DNA of 64,000 nucleotides from Sphingobacteriales bacterium (GTDB lineage Bacteria; Bacteroidota; Bacteroidia; Chitinophagales; Chitinophagaceae). Below the pieces are notes generated by a model, which worked only from the letters and a program-made list of their open reading frames with translations, had not been told where the DNA came from and did not search any database. Of the stretch, positions 40,991 to 53,400 are shown one piece after another. Position numbers and translations under genes: made by a program. The stretch's first letter is position 1, and the number at the start of each line of letters is the position of its first letter. The stretch spans positions 1 to 64,000 of the forward strand of contig JACRLZ010000003.1 of NCBI GenBank assembly GCA_016235125.1, in the 5' to 3' direction.

Positions 40991-42424
40991 AATCTTTTTT
41001 TGTTTCCTGTATTTGCTTTTGTAATAAAAATAAAATGGCAAACCCAGTGCTGTAATCAGCAATCCAAGCAACGAATTTATTACAGGCTGCTGATGATGAA
41101 TATAATTATTGATATCATTGTAAATTGTAGTAATAAGATAAAAAGCGGAAAAAGAGATAAATAAAATTGTAATAATCGGATGTCCCCATATTTTATATGG
41201 TCTTTCAGCATCAGGCATCTTTTTCCTCAACATAAAAATACCCACTGCCCCAAGCCCATATGCAATCCATGTGATGAATACAAACATATCGGCCAGCATA
41301 TCAAAGGAGCCGCTGATAATAAAAACACAAGTCCAGATGCCATGCAGCCATAAAGCATTTCCCGGAGTTTGAAACTTTGGATGCTCCCTGCCTGTCCATG
41401 CTGCAAAAACTTTATCCTTACCCATCGCATAGGTAATTCTTGTTGTTGCCATCACATTGCCGTTGAGTGCCCCAAATGTGCATACAACGATCATAGCAGC
41501 AATAATGGCTCCCCCTGTATTTCCCAAAGCAACAGCAATGGCATCAGCAGCAACTAAACCGGAAGCAGCTACTTTTTCAACCGGCAATACATACAGATAA
41601 GCCTGGTTCACCAGCACATAAACTGCAATACATACAAAAACCCCAAGCCATAAGCTTTTCGGAATATTTTTCTGAGGCTGCTTAACCTCGCCGGCCATTG
41701 AAGCAATATTGATCCATCCGTCATAGGCGAAAAAAGCGCCGGTCATGGCAGCTATGATACCGCTTAGTAATGCTCCGCCATGTTTTGGCGAATCAGCATG
41801 CACAAAGTTTTGCAATGAACCCTGCCCGGAAAAAAATATGCCGAATACCAAAGCAGCAATGACTGCAATTTTTATAACTGTTGAAACAACCTGTAAATAG
41901 CTTCCGGCTTTTACACTTACATAATTCAAAAAAGTAAGGCCCACTACTAAAGCTATCGCAAGCATCTTAACGCCAAAATTCTGCAATGGATACAAGTCTC
42001 CGATAAACGGAATATGCCATACATAACCCTTCACCACTGCTTCTGAAAATCCAGGCAGATGCAGAAAATAATTGGCATAATCAGCACAAACAAAGGCAAT
42101 AGCTGCCACAGCAGCCGTATTGATCACTGAAAATGCCGCCCAGCCATAAAGAAACGCAGCAAAGTCGCCGAACATTTTGCGGAAGTAAACATAAATGCCT
42201 CCGGTTTCAGGCATCATGGCGCCGAGTTCGGCATAAACCAAAGAACCGAATAATGAAAATAAACCGGCAATTACCCAAACAATCGTAAGCCATACCGGCG
42301 AGCCCAACTGCTCTGCCATGGATGAGGGTTTCATAAATACACCCGAACCGATAATACTACCGATGATGATGGAAGTGGATGACCAGAAGCCGATTTTTCG
42401 GGCAAGGGATGAAGCAGCAGGCAT
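40982..42424 (-). CDS. APC-family amino acid permease
   Basis: 480 residues, 12 hydrophobic helices. IGFWSSTSIIIGSIIGSGVFMKP is helix 1 with the unwound GSGVF motif; ELGAMMPETGGIYVYFRKMFGD is the helix 3 block; FFAYDGWINIASMAGEVKQPQKNIPKSL is the helix 6-7 amino acid-binding region. This is the LAT/AdiC-like type. The exact amino acid is unknown. A TATATTTA-type promoter for the next, divergent gene lies in the 147-base gap. Confidence 0.9.
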   Translation of the reverse strand: MPAASSLARKIGFWSSTSIIIGSIIGSGVFMKPSSMAEQLGSPVWLTIVWVIAGLFSLFGSLVYAELGAMMPETGGIYVYFRKMFGDFAAFLYGWAAFSVINTAAVAAIAFVCADYANYFLHLPGFSEAVVKGYVWHIPFIGDLYPLQNFGVKMLAIALVVGLTFLNYVSVKAGSYLQVVSTVIKIAVIAALVFGIFFSGQGSLQNFVHADSPKHGGALLSGIIAAMTGAFFAYDGWINIASMAGEVKQPQKNIPKSLWLGVFVCIAVYVLVNQAYLYVLPVEKVAASGLVAADAIAVALGNTGGAIIAAMIVVCTFGALNGNVMATTRITYAMGKDKVFAAWTGREHPKFQTPGNALWLHGIWTCVFIISGSFDMLADMFVFITWIAYGLGAVGIFMLRKKMPDAERPYKIWGHPIITILFISFSAFYLITTIYNDINNYIHHQQPVINSLLGLLITALGLPFYFYYKSKYRKQKKISS

Positions 42425-42571
42425 ATTGATCGAGGAAGATATGAAAGTGGCTGTAAATGAAAAAAGTTATGCGTTAATTATTTTGTTTTAGCTGATAACA
42501 ATGGAATTCACTTTTTTAAAGTACCCGGTTTATATTTACATTTTTTATCAGCAGTAATGAGCCGGTGAATT

Positions 42572-45490
42572 ATGCGAATAAGTTTCATTATACTATTTTT
42601 CATCTCACTTTCGTTGGCTTCTCCTGGCCAGGGAGTTGCCCCTTTGGGTCAATCGCCCCCAAGCATTAAATGGAACCAGATACAAACGAAGCATTTCAGG
42701 ATAATCTTTCCGGTTGAAATAACGACCGATGCACAACGCATCGCCAATGCGCTGGACAATGCCTATCACGATGTGGCAGCATCCCTGAAATCTTTTCCGA
42801 GAAAGATCCCAATCGTAATGCAAAACCAGACGGTTGACAATAATGCGTTTGTTTCTTCGGAGGGAAGAAGAGCTGAATTCTTTTCCACGCCTCCGCAAAA
42901 CCCCAACAATATGGGTCTAAATAACTGGTACGATGAACTTTCCTTACATGAATACCGGCATGTGGCACAAATGGATCAAACAAGAACGGGTTGGGGCAAA
43001 TACATCTTTTATCTCTTTGGGAATTCCGGTACATCCGTAATGCAGGGCCTTACCAATCCCTGGTGGTTTTGGGAAGGCGATGCCGTAGGTTGTGAAACTG
43101 TAATGGGCTATGGTGGCAGAGGCCGGATACCTTCTTTTGATCTTACATTCCGAACCCAGCTGCTGAGTCGTGGTGCATTTCCTTATTTGAAATCAGCTTG
43201 CGGCTCTCTGAAGAATGCAATCCCTAATCATTACCTGCTGGGTTACCTGATGACCACTTATGCTAAAAATCATTACGGCGCTGATGTGTGGAGTAAAATA
43301 CTTACCCGGACTTATAAGAAACCTCCTGTACCATTCTCCTTTTCACAGAGTATAAAAAAAACTACCGGGTTGAATGCGCAGGAAATGTATAATGAAATGA
43401 CAAAAGAGTTGAAAACCATGTGGAGCAAGCAACTTGACAGCATAAAAGAGACACCCGTTACAAACCTGCATACACCAAAAGAAAAAGTGTTTACCAATTA
43501 TAAATTCCCTCAATATCTGCCCGATGGAAGCATCATAGCTCAGAAGTCAGGACTTGAAACAGGAAGTTTCCTGGCTTATAAATCAAGCATTGTAGATCAG
43601 TCCTTGTTTGTACGGATAACCAAAGATGGAAAGGAAGAAAAAATCAGAATGTCCGGTGTTCTGGATGACAATGCCGTATTAAGCAGTTACCAGGATAAAG
43701 TTGCATGGACTGAATATACCTATGACCCCCGCTGGGGCGCCAGGAACTATACAGTAATAAAAATTCTTGATGTAAAAACAAAAAAGATCACTCAACTAAC
43801 CCGGCGCAGCCGGTATCATGCTCCTTGTTTTTCACCAGATGGAAAAACAATTGCAACAGTGGAAACAACAACGGGCAATAAATTCTTTCTTGTCTTGCTC
43901 GATTCTGAAACCGGCCAGGTAATAAAAAAATTTGACAACCCGGATAACCAGCAATTCCTTCAACCGCATTTCACAGCCGAAGGAAAAAACATATTGCTGA
44001 TATACCAGGTGCCGGGTTACAAAAGCATTGTAAAGCTGAATATCGAATCCGGCAAAGTGACAACTCTGTTGAATCCTGTTCCGGAAAATCTTTCGGCCCC
44101 GGTAGACTATAAAAATTTCGTTCTTTACAATTCTCCCCAGGCAGGTATTGACAATATTTATGCAGTGGATACGGCTACAGGCAATGTCCACAGGGTCACT
44201 GACAGAAAATTTGGAGCCTTCAACCCATGCCCGTCATCTGACGGAAACAAAATCTGTTTCCAGGATTTCACTGTTGATGGATTCCGAATTGTTGAAATGC
44301 CTGCCAAACCCGAAGAATGGATTATGGTGAAATACCAGAATGACACAACAAGAAAAGTGGAGTATTTTAGGAACTACTCTCATCAGGAAGCCGGTAATAT
44401 ATTAACACGGATTCCCGACTCGACATATCCCACTACACCATATAAAAGAATCTGGAATGCAATAAAAGTTTTTGGATGGGGCGTTGACCCTGTGACTAAT
44501 CTGCCGCAGATAAGCCTTGGAATACGATCCGTCGATATGCTCAGCACTACTTCCATGCAGGCGGGTATCAAGTACAATAGCAACGAAAGAGAGCTGACAA
44601 AATATTTTATGATGAGTTATCAGGGTTTGTACCCGCAATTCTTTTTCACTTTTTTTGATGGCAGACGAAGAACCATTTTTCCTGAAAAGCAGGGCGGAAC
44701 TAATGTGAATGGAATTTCCTATGATCGCATTCATTACCGGAATTATAATCTTGGGACTCAATTACCGCTTAATCTTTCATCAGGCCCTTATATCCGCAAA
44801 ACCAATATGACAATACAGGGAGGGTATACTGATTTTTCAACTTTGAATCGAAGCACAAATAGCAACGGCTATGACAAAAACAAGCTTGGTAATTTTTATT
44901 CCATGTCTTATGATATCTATTTTGAAAACAGGCTCCGGCAAAGCATGAGAGATGTTGGGCCCAGGTTTGGTTCCATCCTGCAATTCAGTTTCCGCAATAC
45001 ACCGTTTAAAAGTTATTTCCAGGCAAAACAGCAAGCGGCTGATGCTATTTTATACCTTCCCGGATTCTTCAAACATCATTCTGTTCGTTTGCGTTACAAC
45101 TGGCAGAAAGATGATAACAGCACCTATCATTTTGAAAACAGGTATGATTTTGTAAGGAATAAAAGAGATCAATTATTCAGCCGGTGGAATCTATGGTCAA
45201 TAGATTATAAACTGCAATTGGGTTATCCCGAAGCTCCTTTTCTGAATGGCCTGCTCTATTTTCAACGAATTAAAGCAGCGTTCTTTGCTGAATATGGGAT
45301 AGGTAAATTCTCATTTATAAATACAAATCCCAAAAACAGATATTACACTAATCTTGGAGTCGAACTTACATCTGATGAAAACCTGCTCAGATTTCTTGTA
45401 CCTTTTGATGCAGGCATCCGTGTTTCTTATCTTACCCAAAACAAGTCAGTACTTTTTGGAGTGATTGTAAAAGCGCCGAATATCTTTTGA
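42572..45490 (+). CDS. Exported HExxH protein with TolB-like propeller and barrel-like C-terminus
   Basis: 972 residues with a signal peptide (about 1-17). Residues 120-175 carry HEYRH (His126, Glu127, His130) and WFWEGDAV (Glu169), the HExxH...E pattern of gluzincin metallopeptidases. Residues about 290-580 contain TolB/WD40 propeller blades (KVFTNYKFPQYLPDGSI, RYHAPCFSPDGKTIA, AFNPCPSSDGNKICF). From about 640 to the end, alternating strands with aromatic girdles (YFMMSYQGLYPQFFFTFFDG, FYSMSYDIYFENRL) look like an outer-membrane beta-barrel. Family not firmly recognised. TATATTTA lies at 42531-42538. Confidence 0.7.
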   Translation: MRISFIILFFISLSLASPGQGVAPLGQSPPSIKWNQIQTKHFRIIFPVEITTDAQRIANALDNAYHDVAASLKSFPRKIPIVMQNQTVDNNAFVSSEGRRAEFFSTPPQNPNNMGLNNWYDELSLHEYRHVAQMDQTRTGWGKYIFYLFGNSGTSVMQGLTNPWWFWEGDAVGCETVMGYGGRGRIPSFDLTFRTQLLSRGAFPYLKSACGSLKNAIPNHYLLGYLMTTYAKNHYGADVWSKILTRTYKKPPVPFSFSQSIKKTTGLNAQEMYNEMTKELKTMWSKQLDSIKETPVTNLHTPKEKVFTNYKFPQYLPDGSIIAQKSGLETGSFLAYKSSIVDQSLFVRITKDGKEEKIRMSGVLDDNAVLSSYQDKVAWTEYTYDPRWGARNYTVIKILDVKTKKITQLTRRSRYHAPCFSPDGKTIATVETTTGNKFFLVLLDSETGQVIKKFDNPDNQQFLQPHFTAEGKNILLIYQVPGYKSIVKLNIESGKVTTLLNPVPENLSAPVDYKNFVLYNSPQAGIDNIYAVDTATGNVHRVTDRKFGAFNPCPSSDGNKICFQDFTVDGFRIVEMPAKPEEWIMVKYQNDTTRKVEYFRNYSHQEAGNILTRIPDSTYPTTPYKRIWNAIKVFGWGVDPVTNLPQISLGIRSVDMLSTTSMQAGIKYNSNERELTKYFMMSYQGLYPQFFFTFFDGRRRTIFPEKQGGTNVNGISYDRIHYRNYNLGTQLPLNLSSGPYIRKTNMTIQGGYTDFSTLNRSTNSNGYDKNKLGNFYSMSYDIYFENRLRQSMRDVGPRFGSILQFSFRNTPFKSYFQAKQQAADAILYLPGFFKHHSVRLRYNWQKDDNSTYHFENRYDFVRNKRDQLFSRWNLWSIDYKLQLGYPEAPFLNGLLYFQRIKAAFFAEYGIGKFSFINTNPKNRYYTNLGVELTSDENLLRFLVPFDAGIRVSYLTQNKSVLFGVIVKAPNIF

Positions 45491-45494
45491 CAAA

Positions 45495-45522
45495 AACCCC
45501 CTGACAATGTTGTCAGGGGGTT
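45495..45522. terminator. Strong hairpin after the HExxH/propeller gene
   Basis: A perfect 12-bp stem, AACCCCCTGACA (45495-45506) and TGTCAGGGGGTT (45511-45522), loop ATGT. On the plus strand only TT follows; on the minus strand it is followed by a T-run, so it should act better on that strand but may also slow plus-strand transcription. Confidence 0.75.
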
Positions 45523-45752
45523 CAATACATTTCATTTCCTCTGGTTTCAACCCGAATCATCCCGCTTTGCGGAATCATACCTTCCGGCCGGATACAGATT
45601 TTTCCCGGAAGGATTAACAGGCGCAGTAGGAATGGATCACGGTGGCAATTGCCTGAAAAAACAAGATAGAAAGAAGATTTTTGAATGTCAATACTTCTGC
45701 AAATCTTTTTCCGGATTAGTGTGGCAACCGGGCATTTACTATGCCCGTTTTT
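45523..45752 (+). ncRNA. Candidate structured RNA or leader ending in a terminator
   Basis: The gap between two genes (45491-45791) has no ORF but several hairpins: CCGC-TTT-GCGG (45562-45572), CCTTCCGG/CCGGAAGG (45580-45587 and 45605-45612), GGC-AATT-GCC (45644-45653), AAGATTT/AAATCTT (45674-45680 and 45701-45707). It closes with a clean terminator at 45729-45752. TACATTTC (45526-45533) is a one-mismatch -7 element. It could be a small RNA, or a riboswitch/attenuator for the next gene, although that gene has its own promoter-like TACCTTTA after the terminator. I do not recognise the RNA family. Confidence 0.4.
45729..45752 (+). terminator. Intrinsic terminator upstream of the second gliding-type cargo gene
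   Basis: CGGGCAT (45729-45735) and ATGCCCG (45741-45747), loop TTACT, then TTTTT. There is no coding gene between it and the hairpin at 45495-45522. Confidence 0.85.
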
Positions 45753-45791
45753 ATCCCGTAAATTCTACCTTTAGGATATAAACCGGGGTCA

Positions 45792-47768
45792 GTGCATCAT
45801 TCAGCGATAAAAAATATTTCAACCCAATGGCTTTGCTTAAAAAAGGTATTGGTATTGCTTATATTTTTTTTGCATGGCTGTTATTTTTTAAAAGCCCAGA
45901 ATTGTCCTGCCAATATTGATTTTGAAGCAGGTAATTTCAATGGATGGACCTGCCATACAGGTTCTGTTGCAGCGGTTGGCTCCGATAATGTTATATCTCT
46001 TTTTGCTTCAGGTGGTCCTGTTTATGATCAGCATACTATGTTTTCGGCAGCTTCGGATGCTGGGGCTAGGGATTATTATGGTGATTTCCCTGTATTGTGT
46101 CCGAATGGCAGCAGGTATTCTGTAAAACTGGGTAACACAAGCGGGGGAGCACAGGCCGAAGGTTTATCTTATGAGTTCACCATTCCTGCCAATCGAAATA
46201 CCTATTCATTAATTTATCACTATGCTGTGGTTTTCCAGGATCCTGCACACCAACCCTTTCAGCAGCCAAGGCTTGTGCTGGAAGTATGGAACGTAACCGA
46301 TAACGAACTGATAGATTGTTCTTCTTTTACTTTTTTCCCGAATGGTTCTCCCCTGCCGGGTTTTTTCATGTCGCCAAGGTCTGATTCAACACCGGTGTGG
46401 TGCAAAGACTGGTCGGCAGTAAGCATCAACCTGAATCAAAAAGCCGGAAAAACGATCAAACTTTTTTTTAAAACAGCAGACTGTACTTTCCGCCGGCATT
46501 TTGGCTATGCATATATTGATGTGAATACGGAATGCAGCAGTGAGTTCACCGGAGCGACTTATTGTCCGGATGATACGGCTGTCTTTGTTACAGCTCCCTA
46601 TGGATATCAAAGCTATACATGGTTTAATAGTACGTTTACACAGGTTTTGGGTAATCAGCAAATCATTTACCTGAACCCTCCACCACCCCCGGGATCAGTG
46701 CTTGCAGTGGAACTGGTACCTTATGATGGTTATGGATGCAGGGATACCCTGTACGCCAACATGATTGATACATTGAAGCTAAAAGCCGATGCCGGGCCAG
46801 ATGTTTTGTCCTGCAATCAGCAATCTGTTTTTATCGGCGCAGTGCCTGCGCCGGGAATTAGTTATTCATGGAGCCCTCCAACGGCTTTATCCAATCCACA
46901 GGTTGCAAACCCAAAAGCCAGCCCCCCGGTAACTACGCAATATGTTCTTACCGTCCGAAGTTTGGGAGGAGGTTGTGTTAATACTGACACTGTAATTGTT
47001 ACTGCATCATTTGTGGATACAACCCTGATACTGGATGGCAAGTCCCTCTTTTGTATTAACAACGGCGATAGCGCTGTCCTGAAAGTTCAACCATCAGCTT
47101 CTGTTCAATGGGCCAGGAATAATAATATTATATCCGGCGCAATTCAGCCAGTTTACCGGGTGACACAATCCGGAAGTTATTTTGCAATCATTACTAACAG
47201 CGATGGCTGCAGTGTAAAAACCCGGACTGAGCAGATAGATATAGAGACTCCCCGTCCCGGAATTATTTATCCGCTTCAGTATGTAGTAAAGAATATTGCC
47301 ACGCCGCTGCAGGCAAGAACATTTGGCATATCTGTTTTATGGAAGCCATCTGTGTGGCTCGATGATCCCACAAGTGTTAACCCAATATTCAAAGCCCCGT
47401 CAGAACTTGAGCAGTTTTATACCATTGACATCAGAACGGCTGCTGGTTGTCTTACAGTAGATACGCAAATGGTAAAAGTGATCAAGGAAGTGAAAGTGTA
47501 TGTACCCACTGCATTTACTCCCAATAACGATGGATTGAATGACTATATCAAACCCATAATGATTGGTATAAAAGAACTACAGTATTTCAAAATCTTTAAC
47601 CGGGGAGGGCAGGTTGTTTACAACAGCAGCAGCCAGAACCAGCGGGGATGGGATGGAAAAATAGGTGGCGAAATTCAACCCACCGGCGTCTTTGTCTGGA
47701 TGTTTAAAGGAATCGGGTGGGACAAACAGGAGTATATACAGAAAGGAACAATCGTGTTGATACGCTGA
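45792..47768 (+). CDS. T9SS cargo with gliding-motility-associated C-terminal domain
   Basis: 658 residues. The start is GTG at 45792; no in-frame ATG precedes the signal peptide (LKKVLVLLIFFLHGCYFLKAQ), and a TACCTTTA -7-like element lies at 45766-45773. The N-terminal part (NIDFEAGNFNGWTCHTGS ...) is a jelly-roll-like domain common in such proteins. Ig-like strands follow (ISYSWSPPTALSNPQVANPKASP). The last ~85 residues (YVPTAFTPNNDGLNDYIKP ... FKIFNRGGQVVY ... RGWDGKIGG ... VLIR) are a type B T9SS C-terminal domain. Function unknown, surface or secreted. Confidence 0.85.
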   Translation: MHHSAIKNISTQWLCLKKVLVLLIFFLHGCYFLKAQNCPANIDFEAGNFNGWTCHTGSVAAVGSDNVISLFASGGPVYDQHTMFSAASDAGARDYYGDFPVLCPNGSRYSVKLGNTSGGAQAEGLSYEFTIPANRNTYSLIYHYAVVFQDPAHQPFQQPRLVLEVWNVTDNELIDCSSFTFFPNGSPLPGFFMSPRSDSTPVWCKDWSAVSINLNQKAGKTIKLFFKTADCTFRRHFGYAYIDVNTECSSEFTGATYCPDDTAVFVTAPYGYQSYTWFNSTFTQVLGNQQIIYLNPPPPPGSVLAVELVPYDGYGCRDTLYANMIDTLKLKADAGPDVLSCNQQSVFIGAVPAPGISYSWSPPTALSNPQVANPKASPPVTTQYVLTVRSLGGGCVNTDTVIVTASFVDTTLILDGKSLFCINNGDSAVLKVQPSASVQWARNNNIISGAIQPVYRVTQSGSYFAIITNSDGCSVKTRTEQIDIETPRPGIIYPLQYVVKNIATPLQARTFGISVLWKPSVWLDDPTSVNPIFKAPSELEQFYTIDIRTAAGCLTVDTQMVKVIKEVKVYVPTAFTPNNDGLNDYIKPIMIGIKELQYFKIFNRGGQVVYNSSSQNQRGWDGKIGGEIQPTGVFVWMFKGIGWDKQEYIQKGTIVLIR

Positions 47769-47776
47769 TAATCTGA

Positions 47777-49432
<1,656 letters not shown>

Positions 49433-49526
49433 TTAAAACAGGGTTCTGCCGAAACGAAATGCAAGAAAAAACTGCCAATTGCGTTGTTGAATCGCAGCTT
49501 GTTATAATTTACGGTAAATAAGAAAT

Positions 49527-50375
49527 ATGAAACCCCTCTTCCTGGCTTTGGCAATACTCTCCTCTTCCTTATCGGGAAACTCCCAGCATAAAGAAACTTT
49601 TTCTGTGTACTTTGATTTTGACAAATATGTTCTTGCAAAAAACGCAATTGAAAGCATTGACAGTTCCTTACAAAATAATAAACCCGGGTTAACATCATTG
49701 CAGTTCGAATTGAAAGGCCATTGCGATAACAGGGGAACAGATGAATACAATTATACCCTTTCTGAAAAAAGAGTATTGGAGGTAAAAAGATATTTACTCG
49801 ATCATGGCGTAATCAATGAATTGATTCTCTCGGCAGTGGGTCTTGGAGAATCAGCACCAATGAATGAAAATAAAACCGAAGATGAACAGCAACTCAACCG
49901 AAGGGTGGATATTACAATCCGTAAACCCGTAGTTACTGCAGCAGCCAGTAATGAACCAGTTCAAACACTGAAAGAAAAAATTGCAGACACAACGGTTAAA
50001 AGCGGAACAAATATCATATTGCATAATATCAACTTCGTTGGCGGCATGCACCAGTTTCTTCCGGAATCAATACCGATGCTTAGTGAATTGCTGGATGCCA
50101 TGAGAATCTATCCATTGCTTGTGATACGGGTGGAAGGTCATATCTGCTGCATTGCAGGGGAAGGTGATGGGCCTGATCTTGAAACAGGATTGAATAATTT
50201 ATCCGAAGCAAGGGCAAAAGCTGTAATGGACAATCTTATTTCAAATGGGATTGATGCAAAAAGAATATCCTTCAAAGGATTTGGTCATTCATCGCCATTA
50301 TATTCTTTCCCTGAAAAATCAGAAGAGGAAATGAAACTGAACCGCAGAGTGGAAATAAAGATCATCAGCAAATAA
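49527..50375 (+). CDS. Exported protein with two OmpA C-terminal-like domains
   Basis: 282 residues with a signal peptide (about 1-19). The first OmpA-like domain (about 25-130) has VYFDFDKYVLAKNAIESIDSSLQ, LKGHCDNRGTDEYNYTLSEKRVLEVKRYLL and LNRRVDITI. The second (about 155-280) has a shifted version: INFVGGMHQFLPESIPMLSELLDAMR, VEGHICCIAGEGDGPDLETGLNNLSEARAKAVMDNL, and LNRRVEIKII. Such domains bind peptidoglycan. No membrane barrel is present. The Cys pair in GHICC is odd at the place where the first domain has GHCDNRG. Confidence 0.85.
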   Translation: MKPLFLALAILSSSLSGNSQHKETFSVYFDFDKYVLAKNAIESIDSSLQNNKPGLTSLQFELKGHCDNRGTDEYNYTLSEKRVLEVKRYLLDHGVINELILSAVGLGESAPMNENKTEDEQQLNRRVDITIRKPVVTAAASNEPVQTLKEKIADTTVKSGTNIILHNINFVGGMHQFLPESIPMLSELLDAMRIYPLLVIRVEGHICCIAGEGDGPDLETGLNNLSEARAKAVMDNLISNGIDAKRISFKGFGHSSPLYSFPEKSEEEMKLNRRVEIKIISK

Positions 50376-50377
50376 AA

Positions 50378-50405
50378 ACTCCCGCTTCTTTGCTGAAACG
50401 GGAGT
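50378..50405. terminator. Terminator between convergent genes
   Basis: ACTCCCG (50378-50384) and CGGGAGT (50399-50405) with a 14-base loop. A-rich upstream and T-containing downstream flanks let it work on both strands; the minus strand has the better T-run. Confidence 0.8.
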
Positions 50406-50429
50406 CTTATTTATACAACCTGGTTGAAT

Positions 50430-53400
50430 TTATCTTATATGAACTTTTCCTTCGGCCAGTTTTTTACCTGTGTTGTCAAATACTTCAACGATGTGAATTC
50501 CTGTATTTCCCCGTTGCATATCAATATTCAACAGAGTATAAGCTCCGCTGATGCTGAACTGCCTGTCATACGCCTTTTGTCCGCTTGAATTGAAAATGAT
50601 TATTCTTCTTTGAGTGCTTCCTCCTCCACTGTTGTAGTAAGAAACCACAAAGTTTCCGTTATTAGGGCTGGGGAAAATAAACAGCTTATCACTTGCTGTT
50701 GCAGTAATAGTAACAACAGGTGATTGATTGGAGCATACCAGTGTGCTGGGCCATGTTTCCTGTATCCTTACCTGGTAGTCGCCTACCTGTTCTACGTTCA
50801 CCACTCTTGTATTTCCTGTATTGCTGATAGCAGAACCGTTGAAATACCATGTTGCTGAAAGGGTACCGCCGGTAGAGGCACTTGGTGTTGAAGTCAAAGT
50901 TGTGGTTTGGCCAGGTAATAAAGTTGTTAGCGGCGCTGCAGCAAGACCAACAGATGGCAACTGGCGAACCGTTAATATTCCTGAACCAGAAACGGTAGGC
51001 GTGGTACAGGTTGCATTTGATAACATGCAACGATATCTGTTTGCACTCATGGACGCTGTGGCGCCTGTTATTGTCAATGTCGCTGTTGTAGCGCCGGAAT
51101 AAACTCCTCCATTTGAAACATTATTCCATGAAGCCCCGCCATCGGTGCTTACCTGCCATTGGTAAATGATAGTTTGCGTACTCGACCCGGCAACAGTAAA
51201 ACTGGTATTGCTTCCTGAACAGAGTTCAGCATTGCCCGGTTGTGATGTGATGGCAACGGGTGCAATTACTGTTAATATTGCCCCGGTGGAAGTGGCAGGC
51301 GGAGAACAAGCCCCTGTTACAATACAACGATACCTGTAACCATTCATTCCGATGGTTGCACCGGAAACTGTATAGGTTGATAAAGTAGCTCCCCCTATAT
51401 CATTGTAATTTGCGCCCCCATCGGTACTAAGCTGCCATTGGTAAGAAAGTCCACCTCCTGTTGCAGTAACTACGAAAGCATTGCTACCCCCCACACAGAC
51501 GGTGGCATTTTGCGGCTGACTTGTTACAACGGGACCCGTATTAACCGTCAGAATAGCGGCGTTTGAATTCGTACTTCCGCACTGAACACTCACCATACAA
51601 CGATACTGATTGTTATTCATTACGGCAGTGACACCATTGATCGTATAAGAAGAAGTTGTTGCCCCTGCGATATTATTCCAGTTGGCTCCACCATTAGTAC
51701 TTAATTGCCATTGGTAAGTTGGCGATCCGGCTGAAGTAGCTACAGTAAAGGTTACATTTCCACCTTCGCACAAAGCCTGTGAAGAAGGATGAGTAGTAAT
51801 GGTTGGCCCGGTTCCTGGATTTATTGTAAACACAATATCTCTTGTTTGTGTTGGAGCGCCACTTGAAGTTCCGGTAACGGTAATTGTATAAGATCCCGGA
51901 GATAGTGTGTTTGCATTATTCAGGGTTACCGTAGTAGACGGCGATCCGGTTGTAAGCGGATTGTTGCTAAAGGTCACATTTGTTCCTCCCGGTGCGCCGC
52001 TTGCAGTAAGGTTGATATTATTTGTATGTCCTCCAAAATAAGTGGCGGTGAGATTGGTTGAGGTCATCGTTGCCGGTGCAGGACAATCAGCGACTACTGC
52101 CGCAGGGCTATTGAAATTAAACCCTGCAGGAACAAGAATTGTAAAGTCTGCATTAGAAATATCAAAGAAGATATTGCCAAGTGCTTCAACTTTTACCTTT
52201 GCAGTTGTAGTCGCAACGGCTGGAACAATAAAAGTTTCTGTTCCGTCATTGGCTGTGCTTGCAAATATTACAATTGGATATGTCAATCCTCCATCAGAGG
52301 ATAGAGAAATTTTTACGTTCGCAACACTTACAGGAGAGGAATTGGTTCCCGCCACATCCCATGTTATGGTCTGGGTTGCTCCTGCTGTATAAGTTTCACC
52401 TCCATTAGGTGATGTAACGGTAAAAGGAGTAGTACCTACAACATTAATCTGAAAAACAGCTGAGCTTTGGCAACCTGATCCGGCAGAAACCACACCCCCG
52501 CCGCCTGCACGGTTATCTCTTACAGTAAGCCGGAATTTCATTGGACGGGCAACAGGAGAAAGTGTTTCTCCTTTTAACCCCCCCATAACGGCAGGAGGAT
52601 TAGCAGGATAACCCGCAAGAATAACAGCTATATCGGGAAACATTCTTGTACCGTTTGTTTTTGGTATCCTTGATTTGAATAATGGATAAGTGTTGCCAAC
52701 AGGGCCGGTGGCTCCGGCATTCCAGCTAACACCTCCGCCAGAATTAAAATCCCATTGCTCCCAGCAATAAGTCAATGGATCACCGTTAGCATCAGAAGCA
52801 GTTCCCGTCAAAACAAAAGGTGTACTGGGTGGAATACTAAGTCCGTTGTTCGGTAATGGATCAATTACAGGTAATGTATTTCCGGTAGAAGTAACGACAG
52901 CACAGGTACCTCCTGCCCCATTAACAAAATCACTTATTTCGTCAAAACTTATAGCATGAAAGAAAGGATCGCTATGAGGCTGTATGTCCTGAGAACCACA
53001 AATGCCTGCATATGCCTGAATGGTGGTACCGCTTCCTACTTCATATTTTGTACTAACAGGCGAAGAACCGCAACCAGACATTGAGTGATTGCCTCCAAAC
53101 TGGTGACCCATTTCATGGGCCACATAGTCAATATCATAAGGATCGCCTGTCGGGTTGGGGCTACCCGTAATTCCTCTTGCTTTGTTAGAACTACACACAC
53201 AGGATAACTGAGCTAATCCACCACCGCCAGTGCTGAATGTATGGCCTATGTCATAGTTTGCAGAACCAATATTGGCATCTATCACCGTTTGGCTCTCATT
53301 AATTAATACATTTGCATTATTATTTCCTGTAAAAGGATCTGTAGCGGCATCGAGGAACTCAACCAGATTATTATTAGCTACGAGGATCATTCTCACTGCA

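Noticed and set aside
45827-45912. ATG start in another frame (MALLKKGIGIAYIFF) for the second gliding-type cargo gene
   Set aside because: It stops after 28 codons and does not join the main frame without a frameshift; the GTG at 45792 gives a complete signal peptide in frame.
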